Assembly (NCBI GenBank): GCA_027563935.2
Contig: CM050449.1
Span: forward strand, 81,561,178 to 81,625,177
DNA: 64,000 bases
DNA from: Costus lasius
Lineage: Eukaryota; Streptophyta; Magnoliopsida; Zingiberales; Costaceae
Direction: 5' to 3'
Shown: one piece after another, positions 1-10,796 of the stretch
Layout: each line of letters begins with the position of its first letter
Numbering within the stretch: the stretch's first letter is position 1
Notes under the pieces: model-generated
The model's input: only the letters and a program-made list of their open reading frames with translations
Database searches by the model: none
What the model was told of the DNA's origin: nothing
Position numbers and translations under genes: made by a program

Positions 1-607
1 ATGTATGTATGCATGTATGCATGTATGCATGTATGCATGTATGCATGTATGCATGTATGCATGTATGCATGTATGCATGTATGCATGTATGCATGTATGC
101 ATGTATGCATGTATGCATGCATGTACATATATATACATGTATACATGTACATGTACATATATATACATGTATATATGTACATGTACATATATATGTATAC
201 ATGCATGTACATGTACATATATATGTATACATGCATGTACATGTACATATATATGTATACATGCATATACATGTATATATATATATATACATACATATAC
301 ATACATATACATATATACATATATATATATATATATGTATACATATATATATGTACATGCATATACATGTATATATATATATATACATACATATACATAT
401 ATACATATATATATATATATATGTATATACATATATATATGTATATGTACATATGCATATACATATATATATGTACATGTACATGTGTATATGTACATGT
501 ACATGTGTATATGTACATGTACATGTGTATATGTACATGTACATATATATGTATGTACATATATATACATGTGTATGTACATATATATACATATATGTAT
601 ATACATA
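1..607. repeat. 607-bp perfect alternating purine-pyrimidine tract
   Basis: Every odd position is a purine and every even position a pyrimidine from base 1 to 607; the rule breaks at 608 (AA). It begins as (ATGTATGC)n to about 120, then TACATG/TATA-rich variants with longer repeated blocks (about 30 bp near 181-270, about 84-88 bp near 265-440, 30 bp near 480-540). Since TAA, TAG, TGA and their complements all need two adjacent purines or pyrimidines, no stop codon can occur in any of six frames, so the long reading frames here are artefacts. The tract starts at the window edge and may be longer. Such DNA is known to be prone to Z-DNA or cruciform structure. Confidence 0.97.
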
Positions 608-1139
608 ATATAAAAAGGGAATTTTTCTAAAATGTTAATTCATTAAAATTTTATATAATAATAATAATATGATAACTTTAGGAAAATATAAATACAAAAA
701 ATTATTATTTATTTTAGACTGGGCCCATTATAGGTTGCCTACATATCTCACTCAAAAGGAGTTATCAGGTCTATATAGTTCTTTTTTTACAACTCTTTAT
801 AATTTTTTTCTAATTTTAGACCGCACCCTTTCGAGTTACCTATGTACCCTCCATAATTTGTACAGAAGAATCAGGTGTATGTAGTTCTTTTTTTTATAAT
901 GCTTATCCATAATTGCTTTCCTTGCACTTTCAAAACGTTGTTGGTTAAATAAAAAAGGGTTAAGCATGGGTTATCAAAAAAAAGGGTTAAGCATGGGTTA
1001 TTTTGATAAGCCTAGTTAGGACAAGAATGGGTAGTATCCCTATACTTTGCCCTAGACCTGAGCCCATTGGATTTCAAAACTCTGCCTCACACTTAAACTT
1101 GATGGGGTTCAAGTCCCCATCAGGAAACCAGACCCAGCA
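608..1139. other. AT-rich sequence without recognisable gene
   Basis: No gene is seen. A 25-bp direct duplication (AAAAGGGTTAAGCATGGGTT) lies at about 953-1003, and two similar segments each ending in a T-run lie near 760-790 and 865-895. It links the alternating tract to the minisatellite that follows. Confidence 0.5.
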
Positions 1140-4100
1140 GTGCCGGTGCAAGGGCAAGCTTTGGATGAAGGGTCTATGTTCAAGGATATTGGATGAAGAG
1201 TCTATGTTCAAGGATCAAGGGTTTATATGCCAAGATATTGGATAAAGGATCAAGGATAAAAGAAGAAGGATCCAAGATCAAGTTTCAATAATATTAGAAG
1301 AAGGATTAAGAATAGAGATCAATAGTCAAGGCTCAAGGATGAATGACAAATGATCAAAGCATGAATGCTCAAGTATTAAAAAATAATAAATAAAGAATCA
1401 AGTATCCAAATTAAATTTCTATAATAAAAAATTTATGATTAGGCATGGAGTAAGGATGAAGGAACAATGAACAAAGATAAACAATAAAAGATCAAGAAAC
1501 AAGAATCATTGATGAATAATTAAGGATAAAAGATCAAGACGCAAAGATCAATGATATAGATTCTGTGATAAAGGATTTATGTGTCAAAGATAAGCCATAA
1601 GGATCAAGGCACAAGGTTACAGAATTAAAGATTAAGGATCGAGGATAAAGAATCAAGTGTCCAAATCAAGACACATGGATCAAGGATAATGGATTAAGAC
1701 TGAAAGATTATGAAAGATGAAAGATGAAGGATTAAAGGTCAATGCTCAAGGATTAGATGAAGGATGAATGAGGAAGGATCCAAGATCAAGGTTCAAAGAT
1801 CAAGGGTCAAGGTTCAAAGATATTGAAAAAATGATCAAGAATCATTGGCACAAGGTTAATTATAAAGGATCAAGAGGTAAAGATCAAGGATTTAGGTTCT
1901 CAAATCAAGGATGATCAAGGATTATATATCAAAGAAAAATCTTAACGATCAAAACATGGAGTTTAAGATCCATGGATTAAGGAAAAGATCAAGTATCGAA
2001 ATCAAGGCCCAATGATCAAGAATAAAGGATTAATATTGAAAGAACATGAAAGTTGGAAGAGGAAGGATGGAAGATCAAGAGTCAATGTTCAAGGATGGAT
2101 GGAGGTTTAGTGAATAGGATGAAAGAGAAAGGATATTGGATGAAGGTTAAATAATCAAGAGTCAATGTTCAAGAAGATTGAATAAATGATTAAGAATAAA
2201 AGATGAAAGAAAAAGGAAACAAGATCAACGTTAAAGGATCAAGGGTCATGATTTAAAAATACTGGATGTAGATCAATGCTCAAGGATCAAGGATGAAGTT
2301 TCTAGTATCAAGGATGTAGGATCAGACATGATGGATTAAGGATGAAGAAACAAGGAACAAAGAAGAACGATGAAAGATCATGCATTAGTGATTGAGGATC
2401 AAGAATCATTATGAAGGACTAAGAATAAACGATCAAAATACAAAGATCAAGAATTTAGATTATATAATTAAGGATTATCTATCAAAGACAAGTCTTAATG
2501 ATCAATGATTAAGACTAACAATTATTGGTTAAGGATTAAAGATTAAGGATAAAGGATCGAGTATCCAAATCAATGTCTAAGGATCAAGGATAAATGATTA
2601 AGAATAAAAGATTATGAATGATGAAATACGAAGGATCCAAGATCATGGTTCAAGGATCAAGGGTTAATATTTAAAGATATTAGATAAAGGATTAAGGATT
2701 AGGATAAAAGAGGAAGGATATTGGATGAAGGTTCAAGGATAATGTATGAAGGATTAAGGATGAAAGAGGAAGGATCCAAGATCAAGGCTCAAGGATATTA
2801 TAAATAGGAGTAAAGATAGGGATTAATAGTCAAGGATCAAGGATGAAAAATAAATGATCAAGCATCAATGTTCGAGTATAAAAGATCATGGAGAAAGAAT
2901 CAAGTATCCAAATTAAGGTTTTAGGTTGTGTTTCCATGGAAGAAATCTACAATGGAAAGAAGGAAAAGAACTATTTTTCTTTGTTTCCTTGAAAAAAAAG
3001 AAATGAAGCTGAACACCACCGTCTTCACCCACGGCGCGTGGGTGAAGATGGCGGCGTGTGGGTGAAGACGGCAGCATTTAACTTCATTTCTATCTTTTCA
3101 AAAAAAAAAAAAAACAAAGAAAAAAGTCTTTCCCTTCTTTCCGCTATAGATGCCTTCCAAGGAAACACAACCTTAATGATGTAAGATTAGGCATGGAGGT
3201 GTAAGGATGAAGGCACAATGAACATAGATGAATGATTAAAGATCAAAGATCAAGAATCATTGATGAAGGATTAAGGATAAATGATAAAGACACAAAGATG
3301 AAGGATTTAGATTCTAGGTTAAAGGAGTATGTATCAAAGACAAGCCTTAAGAATCAAGGCACAAGGTTAAAGAACCATGGATTACGGAAAGAGGATAAAG
3401 AATCAAATATTCAAATCAAGACACAAGAATCAAGGATAATGGATTAAGAGTGAAAAATTATGAAAGATGAAAGAGGAAGTGTGCAAGATCAGCATTCAAG
3501 AATCAAGAGTCAAAGATGAAGGATATTGTATAAAGGATTAAGGATTAGGATGAAACTAGAAATATATTGGTTTATGGTCCATTAATCAAAAGTTAATGCT
3601 CAAGGATATTTTATGAATGATGAAAGAGGAAGGATTCAAGATCAACGTTTAAGGATCAAGGGTCAAGGTTCAAAGATATTGAATGAATGATCAAGAATCA
3701 TTTGATAAAGATTAAAGATAAAGAATTAAGACATAAAAATCAAGGATTTAGGTTCTCGGATCAAGGATTATATATCAGAGACAAATCTTAAGGATTAATT
3801 ATGAAGGATCAAGACATGGAGTTCAAGATCCAAGGATTAAGGATCAAAGATCAATTATCCAAATCGAAGCACAACGATTAAGAATAAAGTATTAAGAATG
3901 AAAAATCATGATGGATGAAAGAGAAAAGATCAAAGATCAACGTTCAAGAATCAAGAGTCAATGTTCAAAGATATTGGAAGAAGAATTAGAGATTAGGATG
4001 AAAGAGAAAGGATATTATTAGATGGAGGTTAAATAATCAAGGGTAAATGTTCAAGGATATTGGATGAATGATCAAAGATGAAGGATGAAGGATGAAAGAG

Positions 4101-6210
4101 GAAGGATCCAAGATCAATATTGGATGAAGGATTATAGATAGGGATTAATGGTCAAGGATTAAGTATAAAGGTTCGAGTATCATGGATGTAGGATAAGGCA
4201 TGATGGATTAAGGATGAAGAAATAAAGAACAAAGATACACAGTGAAAGATCATGCACTAGTGATTAAGAATACATGATCAAGACGCAAAGCTCAAGAATT
4301 TAAATTTATATAATTAAGGATTATGTATTAAAGACAAATCTTAATGATCGATGATGAAGGATCAAGGCTCAAGGTTAAAGGATTATGTATCAAAGATAAG
4401 TCTTAATTATTAATGATGAAGGATTAGGGCTTAAGGTTCAAGAATCAAGGATCAAGAATCTAAATCAAGACTAAAGGATAAGGATAAAGGATTAAGAATG
4501 CATGATCATGAAGGATGAAAGAAGAAAGATCAAGGCACAATGTTCATGGATATTGGATGAAGGATTCTGGTTTAGGATGAAAGAGGAAGGATATTAAATG
4601 AAGGTTCAATGATAAAAGGTCAATATTCAAGGATATTGAATGTAGGATAAGTGATGGAGAATGAAAGAGGAATGATCCAAGATCGATGTTTAAGGATCAA
4701 GGGTCAAGGTTCAATGATATTGGATGAATGGTCAAAAGATCAAGGATGAAAGAGGAAGATGGATCAAATATCTGTTCAAGGATAAAGGTCATGGTTTAAA
4801 GATATTGGATGACGGATTATGGATAGGGATTCATGGTCAAGGATCAAGGATGAAAGATCAATCAAATATCAGGGATGAAGGTTCGAATATCAAAGTTGAA
4901 AGATAAAAAATAAACTATCTAAATTAAGACTCAAAGATCAAAAATGTAGGATCAAGCATGATGGAATAAGGATGAAGGAACAAGAAACAAAGATAAGTAA
5001 TAAAAGATCATGCCTTAGTGATCAAGGATAAAAAATCATTGATGAAGGATTAAAGATAAAATATTAAGACACAAGAATCATGGATTTAGTTTATATAATC
5101 AAGGATTATGTATCAAAGAGAAGTCTTAATAATCAATAATAAAGGATCAAGACTCAAGGTTAAAGAATCAAGAATTAAGGATAAGTATGCAAATCAAGGT
5201 CCAAAGATCAAGGATAAAGGATAAAGGATTAAGAATGAAAGATCATGAAAGATGAAAGAGGAAGACTCCAAGATCAAGGTTCAAAGATCAAGGGCTAATG
5301 TGTAGGGATAATAGATGATGAATTAAGGATTATGATACAATAGGAAGGATATTAGATGAAGGCTTAAGGAAAAGGGTCAATGTTCAAAGATATTAAATGA
5401 AGAATTAAGGATGAAGGATGAAAGAGAAAGAATCTAAAATTAAGGTTTAGGGATCAAATGTGAAAATTCAAGGATATTGGAGATTAGGGATCAATGGTTA
5501 AGAATCAAGGATGAAAGATAAATATCAAGTATCAATGATGAATGTTCATGTATCAAAGATCAAAGATAAATTATCAAGTATAAAAATTAAGGCTGAAGGA
5601 TCAAGAAAGTGAGATTAGACATGAAGAATTAAGGATGAAGGATCAAAGAACAAAGATCAATAATGAAATATCATGCAGTAGTGATCGATGATCAAGATTC
5701 ATTTATGAAGAATTAAGGATAAATGATCGAGACAAGAAGATCAAAATTTTTGGTTCTAGGATCAAGGATTATGTATTAAAGACAATTCTTAATGATCACT
5801 AAGAAAGGATCAATACTTAAGGTTCAAGAATAAAGGAGTAATGGTCAAGGTTCCAAATCAAGACCCAACGATCAAGAATAAAGAATTAAGAATCAAAGAG
5901 TACGAAGGATGAAAGAGGAATGATCGAAGATCAAGGTTCAAGGATCAACGGTATGAAGGATTATGGATTAGGATGAAAGAGGAAGAATATTGGATGAATG
6001 TTCAATGATTATGGATATTGGATGAAGGATTAAGGATTAGGCATCAATGGTCAAGGATGAAGGATGAAAGATCAATAATGAAGCATCACAAATGAAGGTT
6101 TGGGTATCAAAAATTAAAGATAAAAAATCAAGCATCTAAATTAGGGCTCAAGGATCACGGATGTAAGATCATGCATGAAGAGTTAAGAGTGAAGGAATAA
6201 GGAATAAAGA
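1140..6210. repeat. Degenerate GGATCAAGG / GGATGAAAGAGG minisatellite, about 5 kb
   Basis: About 5 kb are built from decayed 10-12-bp words such as AAGGATCAAGG, GGATGAAAGAGGAAGGATCC and TCAAGGGTCAAGGTTC, all in one orientation. Longer phrases recur in the same order: a phrase close to TATCAAAGACAAGTCTTAA appears near 1580, 1928, 2478, 3330, 3770, 4325, 4385, 5108 and 5770, so irregular higher-order units of roughly 350-850 bp sit on top of the short unit. No reading frame longer than about 70 codons exists. The array is interrupted once by a MITE at 2924-3172 and ends where the kinesin fragment begins. Confidence 0.88.
2924..3172. mobile_element. MITE, PIF/Harbinger (Tourist)-like foldback, TTA target duplication
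   Basis: The ends are inverted repeats of about 20 bp (GGTTGTGTTTCC-A-TGGAAG at the left, its near-perfect complement at the right), flanked by a TTA duplication at 2921-2923 and 3173-3175. Inner sequence also folds: GAAAGAAGGAAAAG and an A-rich run on the left match CTTTCCCTTCTTTCC and a T/A-rich run on the right, and the centre has CACCCACGG/CGTGGGTG. It has no coding capacity. The TTA duplication is typical of PIF/Harbinger-derived MITEs; assignment to that superfamily rests on this and the end sequence only. Confidence 0.82.
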
Positions 6211-7182
6211 TGAACATTTAAAGATCAATTATTTAATTGAAAAACTCCTAAGAGTAGTTAATTTATTTACCAAGTTTTTCATTCTAAATGATCTTATTGT
6301 CAAGTTCCATAGCTTATGTATCCTCTGATTTGCATCTGTTAGTGACATCCAAGTTTCATAACATTCATCACAAGATTTCATTTTGCATTCCCAGGTTAGC
6401 TCATTTACTTTTCCCAGGTTAGCTCATTTACTTTCTTCTCTTATTGGGCAATTTTTCTGCTTTCAATTTGTTCTGCAATTGTAAAATGAATGAAAAACTA
6501 ATTTCATTTTAAAATTTAAAACTACAAATACACTCTTAGATTCCTTACCCGAACTGGAGAAAATTCTATCTCATTAACATATTTGGTGCACTCAGAAATT
6601 CCAAATAAGTTAACAGACACGAGAAGTAAAGAAAATATATTCGAGCATATAACTTACTGTACCTGATATGACTGGAGACTTTTTGATATAAATTCCGCAG
6701 ACTATTAAGAGTCTCATATAACCCTTCAAATCTTATCAAGATAACACCATTATCTACCACAGATACTCTGAGGTCAACTAATTGCAGAGGCTTATTAGCT
6801 CCAACAACTGCATATATATCAAGCTCAAACAGTATCTGCAATGCAAACACAGAAAATGGTCTATCATTCTGCATATAATCAACCAGAGGTACAAGGACAA
6901 GCTCTTGCCTTTTTTTCTTGCACAAACACATTGAATACCCTAATTTCTTTTGGGCCACTTGTATTGACAATCTCCACAAAGTGCAAATCCACAAAATAGT
7001 CTCCAGCCGCAAAACTTTCAATCTTGTAGCAGAAATTACCATATCAAGCTTATTGATAAAGAGATGGGTAGTCACTGCCTTTTCCAATTATATCCACACC
7101 TTGGAAACAAAAATCTCCCTCAAATATCACACGCAAGTCTTGTCCATAGAGCTTGGAGCCTCCAGCATTAATAAACATTAAA
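6210..7182 (-). pseudogene. Kinesin (KIN-14 type) fragment with malectin-like domain, decayed
   Basis: Read on the minus strand from about 7175 down, it encodes FINAGGSKLYGQDLRV, then DYPSLYQ, two in-frame stops, YGNFCYKIESFAAGDYFVDL and HFVEIVNTSGPKEIRVFNVF, a malectin-like domain. After an apparent intron with a 3' splice site (TTTGCATTGCAG, near 6838-6849) a second exon reads LFELDIYAVVGANKPLQLVD then NGVILIRFEGL. The region 6250-6440 is a decayed coiled-coil exon (ETWMSLTDANQR-like, clearer in the second copy). Plant KIN-14 kinesins with this malectin, coiled coil and motor order are known; no motor domain is visible. Stops, frameshifts and a 22-bp internal duplication (about 6393-6440) show it is not functional. 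A related fragment lies at 34060-34620. Confidence 0.72.
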
Positions 7183-7429
7183 AGAGACACCAACAACAAG
7201 GAAAAACTTTCTATAGCATTACCATACATTGGATCAAACCAGAAATATTGTGGCCTAATAGTAGATAGTCAAACACTATATCTCATCCATGGGGAGTATA
7301 AAGACATTCAAATCTTAAACCTTTAAAAAAACAAACCTAAAGTGGTAAATTATTTTTTTATCACAGCATAATGAGATTTCATAGCTAAAAATCACCCAGC
7401 AAGAACGAGCAATTCTTTTAGAGTATACA

Positions 7430-9430
7430 TGATGACACCAAAATATATAGTATATTTTGTATTATTTTATATATCTTTTCATGCTAAATCGAAGCTCTTT
7501 TGTGTATTTTTATGCCAAATTTATCAAATATTACAAAATCTACTTCTATTTTGGTTTTTAATAATTTTCAGGTAAAAAGGCACTATTTTGAGGCATTTTC
7601 AAGCATAATCAAATACATGGGATGGTTCCAATCATCAAGAGGAGATTACATAGCAAATTTCACGCAAATAGAGCAACACACCAAAATACGGCACTACCAT
7701 AATCTATATTACGGTACCGTATTTCCGTACACTACCGTAATATCAGAACACTACTGTAATTTGGTGGATTTTCCGACTAGAAGATTTTATGGATTTTACG
7801 GCACCGCCGTAATAAATTACACAGGCTGTAATTTAAAGTGCTTTCAGACCAGAGACATTCACTGAAATTACGGCATTGTCGTAAACCATTTTACGATTCC
7901 GTATTTTCCAGACGTTTCAGATCAGAGAACTCAACCGATTTTACGGCACCACCGTAAGATAAAACACTACCGTAATTCCTGTTTTGAACGCGACTTCCAC
8001 GGTCGAATTTTTAGCCTGATTTTTGCGGGATCGATTGCAGACGATCCAGGTGGTGAAATTCAAAGCTGTAAGAAGCAAAAAAGGAGCTTTCGCCGAGAGG
8101 AAGACGAAGACACCAGAATCCCCAATTTTCATCCACCATATAGAGAGAAATTGAGATTTTCAACCGCCACCTAGGGTTTCACCGCTGCACCGCACACAGT
8201 GCATCTCCGACCGTGAAATTTGAAGGGAATCTACGCCTGGAGTAAGAACATGCCCCAGAAGTTTTAGAGGAAAAGGATATCAATTGGAGGAGAAATCAAC
8301 GAAAAGGGAGGCGCCGCTACTGTTCATCAACGCTCAACTCAAAATTACGACTGTAATTTATATTACAGCTGTGGTGTATTTTCTGAAACCCTCTTCTCCC
8401 TTTGATTTTCGATCTTTTGAAACCATGGATTATTGTAACTCCTTCACTATGCTATCTTAAACCTTTATGGGACATGGGGGAGTAATTCCCGTTAATTTTC
8501 TGAATGACTAGATACTTTTTACTTTCATCATGATAGTTCTATTTTGATGATTCTACCTATGCGATTATTGCTCTAAAATTCTCCTTAGTTTATTTATTGT
8601 CACGCATGATATAGAGTTTTGGCAATATGGACTGAAAAGTGATTTGCTTGAGAACTTGGAACCCTAAAATTGAATAATAGGAACTCACCGTAAGAAATTA
8701 GGTTAAGTTCTTATTTCTTGATTTTAGTAATTTTATTGTCATGCTTGATAATTATGAACCTAGGATTGAGTTATTGCGTCAAACGTGGAGATCTTGCACA
8801 AAAGTGAGGATCGGAACGTTGGAGAACCATAGGTAGAATGTGTGCTGAAACTCAGATGCGCGAAAGCGATCCTTGAGATTCCACTCGAGACGATCAACTT
8901 AGAATTCGGATGCACGAAAGTGATCCTTGAATTTTTCGTTTGGTGATTTACTTATTTACTACGTTGGGATAAATCTTGCGCGAAAGCGAAGATTAGTCCC
9001 TGCATGGTTGTCTGCACGAAAGTGAGATAATCCTCCTATGAAGTAAATTATGTCTTTATCATTGTAAAACTGGATTGATGAACATGTATTTTTATCTAGC
9101 CATGAAAATTAAAGTGAATGAAACCCTAGTCCCAGTTTTTCTCTTATTATACTCTCCCGTGTGTTTTTCGATCGTTGCTTGACTTCTATTCGATTGCATA
9201 GATAGTAAGAAATCAATTATTCGGTACTTGACAACAAAGGTCTCTGTGGGTTCGATATCTATTTTATTACTTCGAGTATCCGTGCACTTGCGGAAATAAC
9301 AACAAGCTTGGTGACACAACAAGTTTTTGGAGCCGTGTCGAGGAGTGACAAGTCCCCGTGTGCCAAATAATAACTTTTGGCCGCGACACCAGGGATAAGT
9401 TTTTGTCTACCTACTTGTTGGGATACAACA
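7430..9430 (+). repeat. 5' LTR of element A
   Basis: About 2.0 kb, TG...CA, followed after six bases by the primer-binding site. It holds palindromes at about 7685-7965 (for example TACGGTACCGTA at 7710-7721 and TTACGGC-ACC-GCCGTAA at 7796-7812), five bulged GNRA-type hairpins at 8790-9030, and near its 3' end two decayed primer-site-like modules (about 9323-9345 and 9366-9385). The 3' LTR has one more palindrome unit, making it 78 bp longer. Confidence 0.92.
8790..9030 (+). promoter_or_regulatory. Array of five bulged-G GNRA hairpins in LTR A
   Basis: Five inverted repeats share the plan outer stem, unpaired G, 3-bp inner stem, tetraloop. 8790-8812: GATCTT-G-CAC-AAAA-GTG-AGGATC. 8851-8877: CTCA/TGAG, GAT/ATC, G, CGC-GAAA-GCG. 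8903-8933: AATTC/GAATT, GGAT/ATCC, G, CAC-GAAA-GTG. 8972-8994: AATCTT/AAGATT, G, CGC-GAAA-GCG. 9008-9030: TTGTCT/AGATAA, G, CAC-GAAA-GTG. Inner stems alternate CGC/GCG and CAC/GTG, which keeps pairing; outer stems differ entirely yet still pair. Function is not known; position between promoter and primer site suggests the 5' leader RNA. Confidence 0.7.
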
Positions 9431-9436
9431 AGTTTT

Positions 9437-9454
9437 TGGCGCCATTGCCGGGGA
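9437..9454 (+). promoter_or_regulatory. Primer-binding site (tRNA-Asp type) of element A
   Basis: TGGCGCCATTGCCGGGGA differs at one base from TGGCGCCGTTGCCGGGGA, the primer site typical of Athila-like elements, and starts seven bases after the LTR end. Confidence 0.9.
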
Positions 9455-9592
9455 CCTTAGTTTTTGTCAATATTGAAGATATTGAAAGTATTACTAGACT
9501 AGGTTTTATTTATGTTCTATCTTTTTATTCTTTTATGTTTACTTGAGTTATTTGATCCATCTACTTTAGTGTGCACAGAAAATTTAGATCTG

Positions 9593-10796
9593 ATGGCAGA
9601 TCAAAGATCACTTAGGGACTATGCAACCCCTAAACCACGAGAAATACACTTTAGCATTGTCAAGCCAACCATTGAAGTGGATAATTTTGAGATTAATCCT
9701 ACTTTCTTGACCATGATCCAGCATAACCAATTTGGACGAGCTCCAATTGAAGACCCCTATCAAAATTTACATCTTTTTATTGAATATTGTGATACCATTA
9801 AGATTTATGGAATTTCTGATGATGCCCTAAAACTAAGACTATTTCCTTTTTCTCTCAAAGACCGAGCGTGATTTTGGCTACATTCTCGACCTTCTGGTGT
9901 TTTCACTACATGGGAACAACTATCAAATGCTTTCCTGATGAAGTACTTTCCACCAAGCAAAACCATCCAATTGAGAAATCAGATCACAAGCTTTACACAA
10001 ATGGATGGAGAATCATTCAGCAAGGCATGGGAGCGATTCAATGATTTACAACGGAAGTGCCCTCACCATGGCCTTGAAAATTGGGTTTTAATTCATACAT
10101 TTTATTATGGTCTACTTTATAATACCCGTCTAATTGTTGATGCTGCTGCAGGAGGAGCCCTCATGAGTAAGACCATTGAAGATGCTTCTACCCTATTTGA
10201 AGAAATGCCCTTGAACCATAACCAATGGGATTCTGAAGAAGAACTGCTATATTGTCATTGTCATAGTAAGAATGAAAGTGAGGAATGCCAACCCTTAACT
10301 GAAGAGGTAAATTCTTTTAGTGTAAAATCTTTGCTTTGCAAGTTTATGGCTAATCAAAATCAATTCATGCAAACTCAAAACAAAGAAATTGAAGATCTTA
10401 AGAGAATGGTTAGTCAACTTGCCTTTCAAGTTGAATCCTTAACTACTCACAATAAAACCCTAGAAGATCAAATGCCTGATGAACACTGTAATGCAATCAT
10501 CACTATAAGGGGAAAAGAATTAGAGGAACCAAAAGGGAGAGTTGAGAATAACAAAAAAAGGACTAGATGATGAACGTGACCATGAATTGGAGTTCGAAAA
10601 ATTTTCTGAGTATGAGCCATCCCAAACTAGTTTGCCACCTCACTAGGGTGATGAACCTAAAGGTGATGTGCCATGTCAGGAAGATATTTCTAAACCTAAT
10701 TCTCTTATACCCTTTCCCCAAAGGTTAGTGCAAGAAAAATTAGATAAACAATTTGGGCAATTTTTAGATGTTTTGAAAAAGCTTTACATTAACATT
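9593..10796 (+). pseudogene. gag of element A, 5' part
   Basis: Gag capsid/nucleocapsid region, starting MADQRSLRDYATPKPREI at the ATG at 9593, matching the start of gag in element C (MAERRTLRDY). The capsid block NPTFLTMIQHNQFGRAP, then DPYQNLHLFIEYCDTIKIYG, is typical of Athila-lineage gag. A TGA at 9869-9871 interrupts it in frame; reading resumes in the same frame to a stop at about 10570, with further decay to 10796. The CCHC zinc knuckle present in C is not recognisable here. The frame is cut at 10796 by solo LTR B and resumes at 12908. Confidence 0.88.

Noticed and set aside
1..630. Three overlapping plus-strand reading frames of about 200 codons
   Set aside because: Alternating purine-pyrimidine sequence cannot contain stop codons; the peptides are only Met/Tyr/Cys/His/Ile/Val/Thr/Ala repeats.
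7500..8132. Frames of 63-121 codons inside LTR A, and similar ones in LTRs B, C, D and E
   Set aside because: They are in non-coding LTR sequence, include the palindrome arrays and are not kept between LTR copies.
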